From the NCBI RefSeq assembly GCF_016808095.1, contig NC_068970.1:42939630-43003629 (forward strand): a stretch of DNA of 64,000 nt. Direction: 5' to 3'. This document shows positions 45,686-59,450 of the stretch, piece after piece. The position numbers and the translations under genes were made by a program. Origin of the DNA: Vigna angularis. Taxonomy: Eukaryota; Streptophyta; Magnoliopsida; Fabales; Fabaceae. Every line of letters starts with the position of its first letter. The stretch's first letter is position 1. The notes below the pieces were generated by a model. The model had not been told where the DNA came from. It saw nothing but the letters and a program-made list of their open reading frames with translations, and did not search any database.

Positions 45686-48525
45686 AGGACACCTGTCATT
45701 ATTGACGTGGCCACTAGAGTTGCATCTGGCCCAAATGCAGATGTATTTAGGTCTTACCTTGGAGTACTAGCACGTGATCGTATATCTATACTTACTCCAT
45801 CCTTTGACCATGTTTCTGAGGCTGATCGGAATCTCATCTGGCAAGATCTATTAGTAAGTTAAGCAATATTGCTCCAAATTCTATATTCATTATATTGATA
45901 AATCTGTATTGATATAAGATTATTACTTTCTTTGTTGCAGATAACATTTGATATGCCAAACGTCGAGAGCTTAAGGAATAAGTGTTTATCTGCAATTGCA
46001 GAAAGATTTCGAGGGTTTAAGACCAAATTAACGTCTAGATATATATTTGGACCAAAAAGTAATGAAAATCCATGTTCCAAATATTCAGCAATTGACGAAG
46101 ATACATGGCGTCAGTTTGTAGAGCTTCGTTCATCCGAGGCGTGGCAAGTAAGTGCAGTAAAATCATTCAATTCATCATTCATAATAAACTACCATGACAA
46201 TTGTTTCATTTTGTCACAGGAAAAAAGGTCAAAAGCACAGGGACTAAGCGCTCAAAATAAAAATCCATACCTATTGTCTCGTGGTGGATATAGGAAGCTT
46301 CAAGAAAAAATAATGAAGCAGAAGTCAGATAGTAGACTTCCACTTTCTGATGGTGGTGACCCTCCTCCTCCTCCTTCACCACCATCTCGGCACGAGATGT
46401 GGAATTTAGCCCATATAAGACCATCAGGCTCCTACACTTCCGAGTGTGCCAGAGAAATATCTGAAAGAATTGTATGTCATTTCTTATATTTTTACATTAA
46501 TTTTGTTATAGATATTACATAGATCTTTCAAATGATTTTGAACTTTTGTTATGTGACAGGACTCCTTGGTTGAGCAGAGCTCCCAAGGTCAATTCACACA
46601 AGAAGGTCGCCAAGATATTCTTGCCACAGCTATTGGACGACCTGAGCACCCAGGACGGGTGCATGGTGTTGGGACTGGCATAGGCATACGACAATTTTTT
46701 GGGTCTTCCTCGCGTCCATATTCATACGAAAAGATGAAGAAGGAAATAAGAAAAGAGATGACGCAGGAGATCACAAAGAAGGTTCGAGCAGAGTTGTATG
46801 ATGAAGTTGCTGAAATGGTTGCGCGCCAGTTCCAACAACGATATGAGGATTATGGCAATCGTCCTCCGCCATCTCCTGTAGCGGAACATGTTGTGCCCCC
46901 TACAGGTAAACTTATTCATTTTTTGGTTACTAATTTACTTTTTGCATAACCTAACATTTAATTTGACAGGTAGAAGCGGTAAAGGAAGTTGTTCAGCTGC
47001 CGGTGCCCCAGGGGACGACATGGATGAAACTCGTCCATGTCAGTTATATATTCTTTCTGATACTGGGACCATGCTAGTGGCTCGTGGTACAGTTTATGAG
47101 ACAGCCACTGTAGTGCATGGTGTACAACTTTCAGAAGATGAGTTCAAGGTCACGGTGGATGAAGTTGTCATAGCGGATGTTGTTCTTCCTGTGCCTCTAG
47201 ATGAGTTCTTCACTGTGGAAGAAGCATTTAAGTCCTTTGTCGCCTAGCCTAGACATTTGGTTGGTGATGTATCTGATCCCCCGGTAAACACTCGTACTAT
47301 ATACTTTTCAATTTTAATATTTACTTCTAATTGACGTTATAACATAACCATTTTTGCATTTAACAGCAGATAGGTCAAGAGGGAAGTCCTCCCCCAAAGA
47401 AGACTCATTTATCTGAGGATGACCCTCTTGGTGCGTTAGACGAGCTTGCTAAAATCATTTCAGATGTGCCGATGAATGTACACTGGGATTCTACTACATT
47501 TGGAAGAGAAGCTCAGATCCCATTGTACTTGCATCATCAAGATGTTAGGGAGCTTGCGTCGGGGAGAGAAGAAATTAATATTACACTCATTCAGTTGTGG
47601 ATGATGTAAGTTTATGCGAACTTTTTTATATAATTATTTTTTATCAAGTTACTTATATAAGATTATTTCTTCATTTTAGGTATATGTTTGATGTTAGTAA
47701 CAAGAAGGGGTTCAACGATGTATATGGGTTCATTGACCCCTCTATGACTCATGAAAGAAATAAATTTGATGATATCCAAACATACATCACCACCTGCTTT
47801 GGAATGGGGAAGGAGATATATTTTCTCCCTTATATACATGGGTAAGTGAAGTTTGTTAACTTTAAAGTTTCATTTATTAATTTCAGTATATGACAATGAA
47901 GTTATTACCAATTTCAGGTGTCATTGGCAGCTACTTGTGATCTCCATACCGGAGAACACTGCTGTCTGGTTTTGTTCATTGCAAAAGTCTCCGCCCAGCC
48001 CTCTTAGACATATAGTAGATTGGTAAGAACCTCAAGGTTTCAACTTTCTTTGTTGTATAAATGTATGCTAAAGCCATTTTTTTTAATAGTTCGCTTGCAA
48101 CACACATGATGTTATCTGGGAGATCTACTGCTACAGCTAAAAAGCTTGCATGGGTTGCCCTTAAGGTTTGGTATTTTAGTCCATACTTTGTTACATTTGG
48201 TTCCATTCAAATGATGTTATTTAACATTTTATAATTATGATGATATATTGTAGTGTAATAGACAAACGGGGTCATATGAATGTGGTTACTACGTCATGTT
48301 TTGGATGATGACCATTATTCGTGCACATTACACTACTGGATGGGAAACGGTAATATTTAGGTTTGAATTTTATTTTCTGTAGAGTTTAGATTTCATATAC
48401 ACTAATTGAAATCATTGTGTTTTATGCAGAGATTCCATAGGACTGCTCCAATTCCAGAGAAGTCACTTCAACTTGTGAGGAAAACACTGGCTAAATATGT
48501 AATTCATTTATATAATAGTATTTAG
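45686..48525 (+). CDS. TNP1-like protein with Ulp1-like C-terminal domain (CACTA 1)
   Basis: This is a multi-exon gene; the exact 5' start is not resolved. Exons read: about 45690-45855 (VIIDVATRVASGP...LIWQDLL), 45942-46146 (ITFDMPNVESL), 46220-46471 (SRGGYRKLQEKI), 46560-46904 (GRPEHPGRVHGVG; Glu/Lys-rich coiled coil), 46971-47246, then a Ulp1-like part from about 47370 to the stop at 48523-48525. The first part is the plant Ptta/En/Spm TNP1 family, thought to bind element ends. In the Ulp1-like part, His is in GCHWQLLVISIP and Cys in YECGYYVMFW, but the Asp position (17 residues after His) is Cys in WFCSLQ. The frame from one exon stops at 47245-47247 (FVA then TAG) before the next, so the copy may be damaged or spliced differently. 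Confidence is high for family, low for the exact model. Confidence 0.7.
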
Positions 48526-48839
48526 TAGATATTAGGATATAGTAAGTTCTAAGTTTATGTTTCTAAGTTGATTTATGTTTTTCTACATTATTATTAGTTT
48601 AACTTTGTACATTACATTCATTTATCCTTCAAACTTGATTTATGATTACATTGGTTGATTTATGATTCTAAGAAGTTGATTTATGATTATATTTAATGCA
48701 TTTATGTTTTATTATAATTTTCATTCAAAATTGACGTTTATGGATTTTTCTGGACTGTTCTGGCTGTAAATATATATGCAGGTCTGTTTCTGTAGTGGGG
48801 AATGTAGCAGAAACAGACCTCATTTTTTAAAAAAAAAAC

Positions 48840-49340
48840 AAGGGAATATGCCTCGGTTAAGGTCATACCCGAGGTAGAAACGAGGTCTACTGCTTCGGTT
48901 ATGGCTCGAAACGAGGCAGTAGAGGGTGGCTTTATGCCTCGGTTCTGGGGGAACTGAGGCAGTATGTCCTGCAAACGAGTCTACTGCTTCGGTTATGGCT
49001 CGAAACGAGGCAGTAGAGGGTGGCTTTATGCCTCGGTTCTGGGGGAACCGAGGCAGTATGTCCTGCAAACGAGTCTACTGCTTCGGTTATGGCTCGAAAC
49101 GAGGCAGTAGAGGGTGGCTTTATGCCTCGGTTCAGGGGGAACTGAGGCCGTATGTCCTGCAAAAAAAATAAAATAAAAAATAAAAGTTTACTGCTTCGGG
49201 TACGAAGCAACCGAGGCCGTATCGCAATTAAATATGCCTCGGTTCAGACCCGAGGTCAAAAGGGGAAGACATATTGCCTCGCCTGCGTATGCCTCGGTTG
49301 TAGAACCGTTGCCTATAAGCAAATCTAACCGGTGCCATTT
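48840..49340. repeat. Right subterminal repeat region of CACTA 1
   Basis: About three ~94-bp units each read 'ctactgcttcggttatggct', 'ggctttatgcctcggttc' and 'aggcagtatgtcctgcaaac'. Within each, CCTCGGTT pairs with AACCGAGG at short range. Positions 43300-43900 hold the matching left set. Confidence 0.85.
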
Positions 49341-49579
49341 CCCTTCATTGCACTAGTGACTAATATGTTTGATGAGAGGGTAAATTCTAATTTTGAGTTC
49401 AATAATGTGACATGTTGAGGATTTCTAAAAACGAAAGTTAATGCTAAATCTTCTAAACTAAGGATTTCTAGAATTGGGAGTTAATGATATAAATCTCTTA
49501 ACATGTCGAGGACTTTACTAGTGTTGCATTAGTTTAATTTTCTCCATCTATATATGTACTTATTTTTTTTTCATAATAA

Positions 49580-49895
49580 CACTAAATATATGTTTTATAG
49601 CGACATTTTATACCAGTTATAATCCACCTGATATAAAAAGTGGTGTGGTGACATATTTGTAAATACTATAAGACTTTCTATGTCACTTCTACATCCGACT
49701 AATATAGAAAGTGGCGCGCTAACAAAACCAAAATAAATTACAAAATCTTTTTATAACGGTTGAACTTATAACTGATATAGAAAGTGACATGATGACAAAA
49801 TTGCAATAAATTACAAAGTTTTTCTATAATGGTTGGACATATAACCAATATATAAAATGACCTTTTATACCATTTTGTCACTTCAACTAGTATAG
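49580..49895. mobile_element. Possible CACTA-like end with ~90-bp repeats
   Basis: CACTAAATATATG at 49580 is followed by repeats of 'gatatagaaagtg', 'gacaaaa-t-gcaataaattacaaa' and 'ttataacggttg', spaced about 90 bases. This layout is like CACTA subterminal repeats. No second end or TSD was found. Confidence 0.35.
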
Positions 49896-50403
49896 TATGT
49901 TTAATTTTTCTTCACAACTTTTGTGTCTCCCGTCAATTACCTCTATATTGATCAGTTCGAGCTCTAAAGTGAGTTTGTGTTCTCGTTTTTCCTCGTTCGC
50001 TCTCCTCGTTCTCGTCGTTTCCAAATTCCTTCTCCTTCTTGTCATTTTTCATGTTTGTTACCGCTGCAATCATAATGATGTTTAGGCGTTCACCAGTGTT
50101 TGTTGAATGTCGTTCATGAGGGTTGTTGGTGTGGTGTTGTGGTGTGGTGTTGTCGTCATTGTGTGGTCTTGTCCTCTCATTTGGCTTCATCGTCCAATGC
50201 CTCTTCATTTTCTTCGTTAAAAAGGGTTAACATTTAAACCTAATATCTATATTGTTATGAATTATGAATTTATATTTGAATGTTTTTAGGTTTTTTATTT
50301 TCTGTGGTAATCAAAATCACCAAATAAATTCTAGACAAAAGAAAAATGTATAAATTCTTTGACAATGTAAAAATTCAAATAATAGTTCCAAGTTTATGTT
50401 TTG
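49896..50403. other. Unassigned DNA
   Basis: There is no supported gene. Open frames on both strands at 49897-50208 are low complexity. Confidence 0.4.
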
Positions 50404-50406
50404 ATA

Positions 50407-52277
50407 CACTAGTACAATAAAGAGAAATGACCGCGATTAATTTTACCTATTTGCACCGGTTCTGCAACCGAGGTATATACAGGCGAGGCAAAAAGTCTAC
50501 CACTTTTTGCCTCGGTTATGAACCGAAGCATAAAAATATATACTTTTGCCTCGGTTCAAATTCAACCGAGGTAGTAGAGGGTGTTTCTTATTTCACTTTC
50601 CTTTTTTACGAGACTTTTGGCCTCGGTTGCTGGTCAACCGAGGCAGTAGAAGAAGTTTTTTTTTTCAAATATCATCATGCTGTAAAATGCTAGTAACATC
50701 CCACGTTATAAAAATATTAGAATTAATATTTTATTCCCAAGCAGCATTCAACAATACAAATGAAAATATAATTGTAAATTAAATTATGCTAAATTCAATT
50801 CCATGGCACCAACCACATTTACTACATGTAACAAAAAGTTATTTTACAACTCATGTTCAAAACAACTCATAAATAGGAGTCCCCGAGAATATTATTTTAC
50901 AACTCATAAGGTAATCAAAATTTGACATTAAATAAATTCATAGAATTCACTAATAGCTACCTATCTTCAACTCCTTTTTTAATCCATAGGCTGCAGACCT
51001 CTAACATTTGAATTGAGTCCTGAATATTTTTACACAAAGACTCATGAAGAAATTCAATCTTTTCAATCAACTTGCAAAATTCAGGCACACTCATTCCATG
51101 AAGAGCATTCCTCTTCATTTAGGAAGAAACTGGTTTTGTTGGCAAACTTTAATCATCAACCCCAGATGTTTCCTCCTCTCCATCAGAGCCAACAATGATA
51201 CCCTTTTGATAGAAAGGTTAGACAAATAAGGACTGAGTCTGTTTCAACAATGGACACCACTTAACATGTCCTTTTAGATTTTGCTCAAGCACCAAGCTAC
51301 CAAATGTTGAAAAAGAGCTAAAAAATTAGAAGCGTCAACATAAGTTGATACATAGAAGAAAAAATAAATATACTTTAAATTCTATATATAACTAACTATA
51401 TATAAATATAAACATGCAGTTGCATTTAAATCATTGAATTCTATGGATTTCGGAATAAAAAATAAATATACTTCATTAGTAATTATAACTAACTAGCTTC
51501 ACTACTAGTAAAAAAGATATGTACAGACATAAATTAATATTTAAAAAATATAGTTCAGGCTAAAGAACACCTTTTATCACTTTAGGAAGAATACCAACTT
51601 GTGGCGTAAGATTATAACTCCAAGATGGCAATGGCACACTGCTAACTGCAGTTCTAAGCACAGATGACGAGTTTGGCCTGTAAATGAATGATGATTCCGA
51701 CAAAGCATATGAAGATTGCAAAGGCCTTGTAACTTTGGATGTAGTGAGAGCTGATAAAATGAAGACAATAAAATACTTATTCATGCATTGATTATGACCC
51801 TGTTTGGATATATTTCCCATCAAGCACTCACAATAGACGAAAATAAAAATACAAAATAAATCAAACTTCTTTCATAGTTAAAATCAACTTACGTACTTAA
51901 AAACTACCTCATTCAACTTCTCCCAAAAGTTAATTTTAATTTATGGATGAAACTTAATTCATTTATTTTTTATATTTTTTTCTTCTATAAGTTTTTGATG
52001 AAAGTTTATTCAAACAAGACCTAAGGTACATATACTTGGAATGAAGTTGGTCACACTAACCATTTTTAGAAGCCTTTTGTGGGTATGGATGAGCAGCTTT
52101 TCTTTTGGGTCGAGGGAGAGGTACATGTTCACTTGTTCCATTCTTCTGAACTTTCATGAAATACTTCTGTGCATGACTTCTTATCTTTCAAAAAGAGGAA
52201 GGGATGAAAAAATTCAATTAAGAAGTGTTGAATATTTGAATAAGTGTAATCTCAACACTCAGCAGCAGTAGCGCGCG

Positions 52278-52335
<58 letters not shown>

Positions 52336-53519
52336 TTGTAAAAAGAGTACAAGAGAAGATTCAGATGCCCAATTCAGACTAGGAGAAGTTGTCCTACATT
52401 TCAGAATACATCAAAAAACAGTTTTTACAAGATATATAAGAAACGTGATCACCTACCAGCTATGCTTGACCTTCAACTGACAATTTCTTGAGGACGAGCT
52501 CTAGAACCACTGGAACACATTTTTTTTTTCTGATAGTTAGAATTTATTGAATAAATTCTAAACTCTGTAGAAACATGTTTTTAGTAATTGCTCCATCCTC
52601 TCATTGCAGTTCTCTCTGAAATTTCACAACAAAACATTAAATATGTAGCCTAACCATAACCATTAAATATGTTAACTAGTATCTCAACATGATTTCAGAT
52701 CACTCAATGCAAAAGCAAACATGAACGTACAGTGTACGGTGTCGGTGTGAAATGATGGACCGTTGGAACCCTAGAAAAGGGGGAAAACATAAAATGAACC
52801 GATTAATCGGTGTGAAATGGAGATTGAACGGTGAGAATGGCGCTAATCGAAGAATCAATCGGTAGAATGGTGTTTAATCGATGGAAAAGTTGGAAAATGG
52901 ATTTTAATCGGTGAAAACAAAGGAAAAGGCGAAATGGAAGAGAAGCCCTAACAGAGTATGAGGTTTGGGGTTGGAGGAGACGCGCAAGGTAACGAAGACG
53001 ATGATGATTCGGAGAAGAAGAAGAAATACCTTGAGGTGCGAGATGTGGTTGAAGAGAAATGAAGTTCTCCCAAGAAAGAATGTGAAGAATTGAGAGAAAT
53101 GAGATGAGTTTGGGTGGGCTTCGGTCGTAAAGCAATAGGACTTTGTCGGAGAGGGTTATGCTTCAGTTTCGTAAATAAGAGAAACAGTAGAGTGTATAGG
53201 CTTCGGTTCAAACTGAACCGAGGCGTATAAGGCGTTAAAACATTGTTTTTTTACTAGTGTTTATGCCTCGGTTCTCGTTAGAACCGAGTTAGTAGCGCGT
53301 GGCAGGTGATGGCAGGATAGGTGGCAGGTTTGAGGCAGAGACATATGTCTCGGTTCTGCTTAGAACCGAGTTAGTATCTCGCTTTAGGCATCGGGTTTTG
53401 GGCAACCGAGGCATATAGGGTAGCATTATTTACGCTTCTGCCACCGCGTTTTTATACGCTTCGGGTGTGCTTAAACCGATGCGTATGTGGCGCTTTCAAA
53501 TCCCCTTTTTTTACTAGTG
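50407..53519. mobile_element. CACTA transposon 2, 3.1 kb, non-autonomous
   Basis: The left terminus is CACTAGTACAATAAAG and the right, reverse-complemented, is CACTAGTAAAAAAAGGGG. ATA flanks both sides (50404-50406 and 53520-53522). Subterminal CCTCGGTT and AACCGAGG motifs (50450-50660, 53190-53470) are the same type as in CACTA 1, so one TNPA-like system probably serves both. An extra right-type terminus (tttttttactagtg) lies inside at about 53245-53257, next to its own subterminal motif. The interior, 50700-53150, shows no recognisable transposase. GC-rich, exon-like DNA at 52900-53130 may be captured. Confidence 0.88.
52273..52333. repeat. (CA)n(TA)n compound microsatellite
   Basis: A GC-CA run passes directly into a TA run of about 30 bases, inside CACTA 2. 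Confidence 0.95.
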
Positions 53520-53522
53520 ATA

Positions 53523-53870
53523 ATGTATAAATTCTAGTTGTAGCTTTAGCCTTTAGGTAATAAGGGTTGTGCTTGTTATGGTTTAATGCATTGTTTATGG
53601 TTTTAGGAGTGAAATTTATATTGTTTTGTTGTTTTTAGTTATTATTTATTTTCTTAGTTTTCTTTTATTGATTCAAATTTGTTTAGATTTAGTTTGTTAG
53701 TTATTGTAGTTACTTTCATTGTGTTGGTTTATTGTAGTTACTTTCTGTAGTCAATCGAGGCCATAGACCTTGTAGAATCCCTTTGACAGTCTACAACCCT
53801 AACGTTTAAGCTGAAAAGGTTTTGGCTATACAATACCGCTTATTTTGGGAGCAAACTTGTAACTGAAGTA
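53523..53870. other. Unassigned DNA
   Basis: T-rich, with no gene or bounded repeat. Confidence 0.4.
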
Positions 53871-54880
53871 CCTGAAAAACACTAGAAGAGGAGGGGGAAG
53901 AGGGGGGCAAGAGGGAGTGAATACTGTTAATGAAAAAATTCTTCTCGCAACCCTTCTGATATAGCACATAATTAAGCTTGAAAATTTCTTATGAAAGCTT
54001 AAATGCTGAACCTAATAAAAGTTATAAATGATTGTTACTTTTTACGTGCTACTAAGAATGTATACTGCTGAGTTTTATAAGAACCTTCTTAATTGAAGGG
54101 TAATTGTTTAGTTTGGAAGGTTTTTGTATTTGGAAATAAAAACACAACTACAAGTTTTTAGAAGAGAAGTGTTTAGGTAAGAGAAGAGATAAATGCATAG
54201 TTATTTTTATACTAGTTCGCTCCAACTGAGTTACGTCCAGTCTCCTCCTTAAAGGGTTCCATTATAATCTCCAAAATATTACAACTGAGTATTCGCGCCA
54301 CTCTTGCTCTGAGTATTCGTATCACTTTTGATCTCTGAGTATTAGTACCACTCCTAGTACTAAGCAACCCTACCAATATTTCGTTGGAGTGTTCGCATCA
54401 CTCCTGGTATTAAACAACCTTGCTTAGATTTCCTTGAATTCTCTCAAGAATTGTAATCAACGATTGCTTACAATTCGTTCAGACTATTACTCTCACAAAG
54501 AGGATATGATTACAATACAAAGTAGTCTAAACACTCCTAGATGTTTCTCTCTTTTCTCTTTCTCTCTTTCTTATAATCAGTAAGCAATATAACAATGAAG
54601 CTTGATAGTATCTTTTTTCTTCTCTTCTTTTTTCTCTTCCTCTCTTTTTCTGCTCAGATATATTTTTTTTAGCTCTTTCTTTTCTTCTCTTTTGAACGCT
54701 TCTAAGGATAGATTTTTCGTTGTAAGCTTTTTTCGTTGTTATCCTCTCTATTTTTCTTTCGAAAGCTCTTCTATTTAAAGGTTCCTTGAATAAATTTCCA
54801 TTAGATTAAGCGTCTGCCTTGATTCTTGTGCTTTTTCTTTCTTTGTGCAACAATCGTTGGATAAGTCAACTTGTTAGAGT
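53871..54880 (+). mobile_element. Copia-like 3' region / LTR fragment (SIRE-like)
   Basis: 'aacactagaagaggaggggg' and the following G-rich run to 'gggagtgaat' resemble the polypurine tract and LTR junction of SIRE-type Ty1/copia elements. Downstream, 54285-54400 has four imperfect copies of 'gagtattcgnaccactc'. No pol coding sequence and no paired LTR are present. Assignment is by resemblance only. Confidence 0.4.
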
Positions 54881-54884
54881 AGAC

Positions 54885-55340
54885 ATGCATCTAAAAGCCA
54901 ACCTAAAGTTTGTGGGCCTAGGAATTGGACCTAATTAATTTTGTCCTATATTTAGTTTAAATTGTATTAACTGCTATCTTTGTATTTCTTTATCTTCTAT
55001 TATTATCTTTGTAATCTTTATCTTTTGTTATTATCCTTGTAACTATACTATTTTCCAGTTATGGAGAATAAAAAAAATTGTAACCTATTTGTCTATAAAT
55101 AAAATGCTAACTCCCACGACTAAGGAACTATTTTGATCTTAGTACTCTCTACTTCACTTAAGATTAAGAGAGTCCTTCATTTTTATATATTTAATAAAAG
55201 ACAATCAATTTTTTTACCGAAACGGTAAAGATTTACTTCTTGAACTAGCGATATGCACATATGGACACCCGGGGTCGAGAGGAAAAAAAAGGCCTAGTTG
55301 TGTGCACAAGATGTGCATATTCACAAAACGTATGGTAAAA
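54885..55340 (+). repeat. LTR-like sequence
   Basis: It starts TGTTAGAG and includes a T-rich block of 'ctttatcttttgttattatc' units, then 'ctataaataaaatgc' and 'gtactctctacttcac', in the order expected for a copia LTR promoter and R region. Ends and TSD were not resolved. Confidence 0.3.
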
Positions 55341-58300
55341 TTTTCATGAATTAGAAGTATTTTTCTGTGTTGATTAATTTAAGATAGTATGTCTAATATC
55401 ATAGGGAGTCTAATAGAGTATTTATTAGGTTAAAATGTGCAGTAGTGTATGTAAATTGTATCGTGAACTAGTTACCTTTACTTGTTTTCTCTTAAGTTAG
55501 TTAGGATCTCCTTAAATACTTGTAACTCCCTTGTCTTGTCCTTTGTAAAAGTTGTCTATGCCAATTAATGGATATACAGAAATACAATAGTGACGCTTGT
55601 TTTTCTTTTCTTTTTTCTATCTCTTTCGAGTGTGATTCATGACCATTATTGCATTGTTTCTTTCTTGTGCTTAATTTGTGAGTCATTGCACAACAAATTG
55701 AGAAGAAAGATAAGTATCATCACTTCCAAAAATTGAAAAAATCAATGGAAAGTTGTTTTAACCTTGAGAATCAAGATGAATGTTTTGTTCAAGAATCAAG
55801 AGATTTGAATTTCACTTTCCAGCAACACAAAACACATAAAGAGGCATGCTTTGAAGCACTTGGAGGAAAAAAAACTCATGTGATTATTCTTTTCTCTCTC
55901 TCCGATGAGGTGCTCTATGACTTATAAGGAGAAGATCTCAGGAACATTATTGAAATTGGAGAAATTGTTAATGACAGTGTCCATTTGCAACAAACTTTTT
56001 GTTAAAAAGATTGTTTGGGCTATCTATGAAGGAGAGTGTATCAATGAAGTAGTGTCTTGAAAAACTCAATCCGATCTTGATGAATTTTTAGGACATAGAC
56101 CTCAAGGTAGATAATAAGGATGCAATGATAATTATGTTAGCCTTTTATCTTATAAGTATTTAGTGATTTATTTAAGTGTAAGGAAGAAATGCATTATATT
56201 TGAAGGGGTTAGAGATATAGTTACAATGTTTAAGACTTTTAATTATTTTTCTTATAATTTAGATTTAATTTTTGTGATTACTGTATTAGGTCTTTATTTT
56301 ATTTTAAAAAAAAAATTAATTAGAAACTTTCCAAACAATATAGTTTTTATACAAGTTTGTTTAAATGATTTATAGGATAACTTTATTCAGTGAGTGACCT
56401 TTGGTATATATTTCAATTGAAATTAAGTCATTGACATGATTCATTGAGCTAAAAAGAGAAAGCAGATTCATTGTTACAGAGGAATTATAGAATGTTTTGT
56501 TAGGATTCAAAATAACACTGTTTATGCATGATTTGAATTTGGACTAGAAATTATGTGAAGGGTACGTAGGGTGGTCCTAGGACTACCCTCATATCCAAAA
56601 TTCCCCGAAAATAGCCTTTTCGTTTATTGGGTCAGTCGTGTTGAAGATAATTCATCTTTTCAGAAACACAGATATTGTTATTATTATTTCTTGAAGTTGG
56701 CCTTAGGTAATGAATTGGGGTCATAAATTGTTATTTTGGGGTCTTTAAATAGTATCGAAGTGGAGGAAGAAGATATGGGGTTTAGAAGAGTCGTTGTAGA
56801 ATCTGATTGTTTGACATAAAGAGGCTGGTCCCTCCTTCTGCACTAACAACTCTCCATCTTTTCAGTCACATTTTGTTTTCTAACACAGCTGCTTTCTTCC
56901 TTTCGATACGTTTCATACATAGAAAGGAACTCAAAGGAGTGAACAAAAGGAACTACAATACAAAAATTAACATGGAATGGAAGTCATTTGGTTACAAAAA
57001 ATAAATACCAAAAATAATTATTTATTCATTTTTATAATACTTTTTATCATTAACAATTTTATTATTTTTATCATAATACAGTAACCTAGTCTTTACATAC
57101 AACTCTCCCACACATGATAAATTCCTTTTAGTCTTTTATTTACGACTTCCTTGCTTATATGCTTTTTATATGAAATTACTACTTTATATTAAATTTAAGT
57201 CTGAATTAAATTTTAAAGATAAAAATAAATTAAATATCATATAACAAAAAGACTAATAAATTTACTTATTTTAAAATTCTCTATATCAATCTTTTAGACT
57301 TATATCTTATCTATATAGTATGTTTTCAATATATCTTGTTAAATAATCCGTCAGATTAATTGTTAGGTTCTTGAAATATATACATAATAAAAAGTAACAT
57401 CTAATAAAAGAAATTTATAATTATATAAATCATAAATCAACTCATAAAAACTTAATATTACCTAACAATAAATTTATAAATATTTTTCCTTATATATTAT
57501 TTATTTGAATCATCTTAATCCGTCATGAAATTTCACCTCAATCATACCACCTTATACTTTTTATCTTTCTCTGGAAATTTCAGTACGGCTACACTATCCA
57601 TCTTTCTCGTTGTGCCTTCCAAATTTTTGTTGCCTTTTGGACTTAATGTACTACACAAACAAAATTCTATATGCTCAAATAATTTTCACATGTTTAATAT
57701 ATGATTAATTTGAATTTAATTATTGGTAATTTTATAAATTTTCTTGTTCTTTTCGTTTAAATTATATATATCCCCTACACAAGATAATATTGCTATAATA
57801 GGAAACATTTATGATGAAATTGATTCTTGTCACAAAAATACTAAAGGAAATACTGCACTTAAGATAATATTCGGACAAAAGTTAACCGCTTATTAATTTA
57901 TAAATTAATAAAATATACTTATACTTTATTATTTATATTAAAATTTAGGTCCAGCGCACTTTAAGAAATGTAACACTTCTAAACAAAATTAAACATATAA
58001 CATAATTCAATAAAAGATAAGATATGTATAGAATATATAATATTTATTTTAATACAGCTTAAACCTATACAAATTATATATAAATATTAATATTTACAAA
58101 AGTCAAGTCAAAATAAAATTTCTATTTGTTTCTGTCTAAACATGATTTCTGTATATATATTTATATCTACTCGTATACATAATATAGTTATAGTCACACT
58201 ATAACAAAAAAACTATTAAAAATATATATGTTAATAAGATAATTATATATAAAAGAAATAACTTTATTAACAATTTATAAATATTCCAAAACTACACGTA

Positions 58301-58493
58301 AAAGAAAATTATTATAACAAATTTTTATCTTAAAAAAATATAAAAAGATATATTTTAATGAGAAATTCACGTTCATTCAAAACTAACATTCAACCACCAT
58401 ATTACATCAAGATATTTAACACACAAAATATTAACTTATTTATTTCGAAAGATATATTAAGTAAGTCCTATCACAGAACATATGACCAAATGC
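55341..58493. other. AT-rich intergenic DNA
   Basis: There are no supported genes. A 64-codon plus-strand frame at 55733-55927 (SCFNLENQDECFVQES) is Cys/Glu-rich and unrecognised. It may be a retroelement scrap. The remainder is low-complexity. Confidence 0.5.
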
Positions 58494-58563
58494 ACAAAAC
58501 TTAGATTTACAAGCGATTCTAAAAACAACACAAAACTTAGATTTACAAGCGATTCTAAAAACA
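58494..58563. repeat. 35-bp perfect tandem duplication
   Basis: Two adjacent copies of 'acaaaacttagatttacaag' plus 'cgattctaaaaacaa'. It looks like a recent slippage or filler event. Confidence 0.9.
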
Positions 58564-59450
58564 AGGATTAGGGGTAAGTGCAATACAATCTACACACACC
58601 TACAAATGTCAAGTGCATACTCTCTCAGCTTTTCATCACTTGATATCCTAGTTTATGTTTGTTATAATATATGTGTCAATACTCAATACTTAAATCAAAC
58701 AATAATAAACACTCTATCTCATATATGTGATCACATATTCATACAAGTTTCGTTATTCTCCACGTTATAAGAAAAACAGATATTGTCGAAAACGTAAAAA
58801 ATTTGTCGATAATGAATTTTTTCTGATGGATTGAAATTCATCAATAATAGTTTAGTAGAAAACATTTATCAATAAAATATTATATATGTCAATAATTCTA
58901 CAATCTGGTTCACCTTCTTCCTCATCTCTTTATCTTCTTCTTTCCATTTTCTTTTTGCGTTCTTCATCACTTCCACAATTTATCTTCTTCTTCAACTATA
59001 CTCATAGTCTAATACCAAAAATTTATCGTGAAACCATAATCAATGTATTATACTTTTATTTTATAAACTAGAACCAAGGCCACACACAAGAAACTCAAAT
59101 AATGCATCCATCAAAATTCATGCCAGCAACAAAAGCTTATGGCATGAGCTCCAATGCAAATGCGAGTTGGAGGCGAGTTCAAGCTCAGGCGAAGCTGTGA
59201 AGAGTGGCCAACGAAGGTTTTGGCGAGTGCAAATCTATTTTGTTTCCTCGATGAAGACACAAACTTCGATGACGTACGATAGTGGAGCTCACAAGACCAA
59301 AGGAACCACCATCAAAATCCAAACCTTCACAAGATGATGAGCCTACTGCCGCTCCCGACACCAACACAACCCACCAATGACGATGAGAACAATGAGAACT
59401 ACAGAACACGAAAGCTGGAATGCAAAACGCCTAACGTGAAAGAGATGATG
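58564..59450. other. Unassigned DNA
   Basis: AT-rich to about 59090, then more GC-rich with short frames. No domain or boundary was recognised. Confidence 0.4.

Larger units (their letters stand above)
43272..49358 (+). mobile_element. CACTA transposon 1, 6.1 kb, TNP1/Ulp1-like gene
   Basis: The termini are CACTAGTAAAAAAACAAC at the left and, reverse-complemented, CACTAGTGCAATGAAGGG at the right. ACT duplications flank it (43269-43271 and 49359-49361). The subterminal regions, 43300-43900 and 48840-49340, are packed with CCTCGGTT and AACCGAGGC motifs in both orientations. The right one includes ~94-bp tandem units starting near 48887, 48981 and 49075. A TNP1-like gene with a Ulp1-like C-terminus lies on the plus strand. 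No TNP2 transposase (TNPD-type) is present, so it is non-autonomous. A (TA)n run sits at about 44963-45010. Confidence 0.92.

Noticed and set aside
48738..49210. Frames such as MQDILPQFPQNRGIKPPSTASF repeated on both strands
   Set aside because: They come from the ~94-bp subterminal repeats of CACTA 1.
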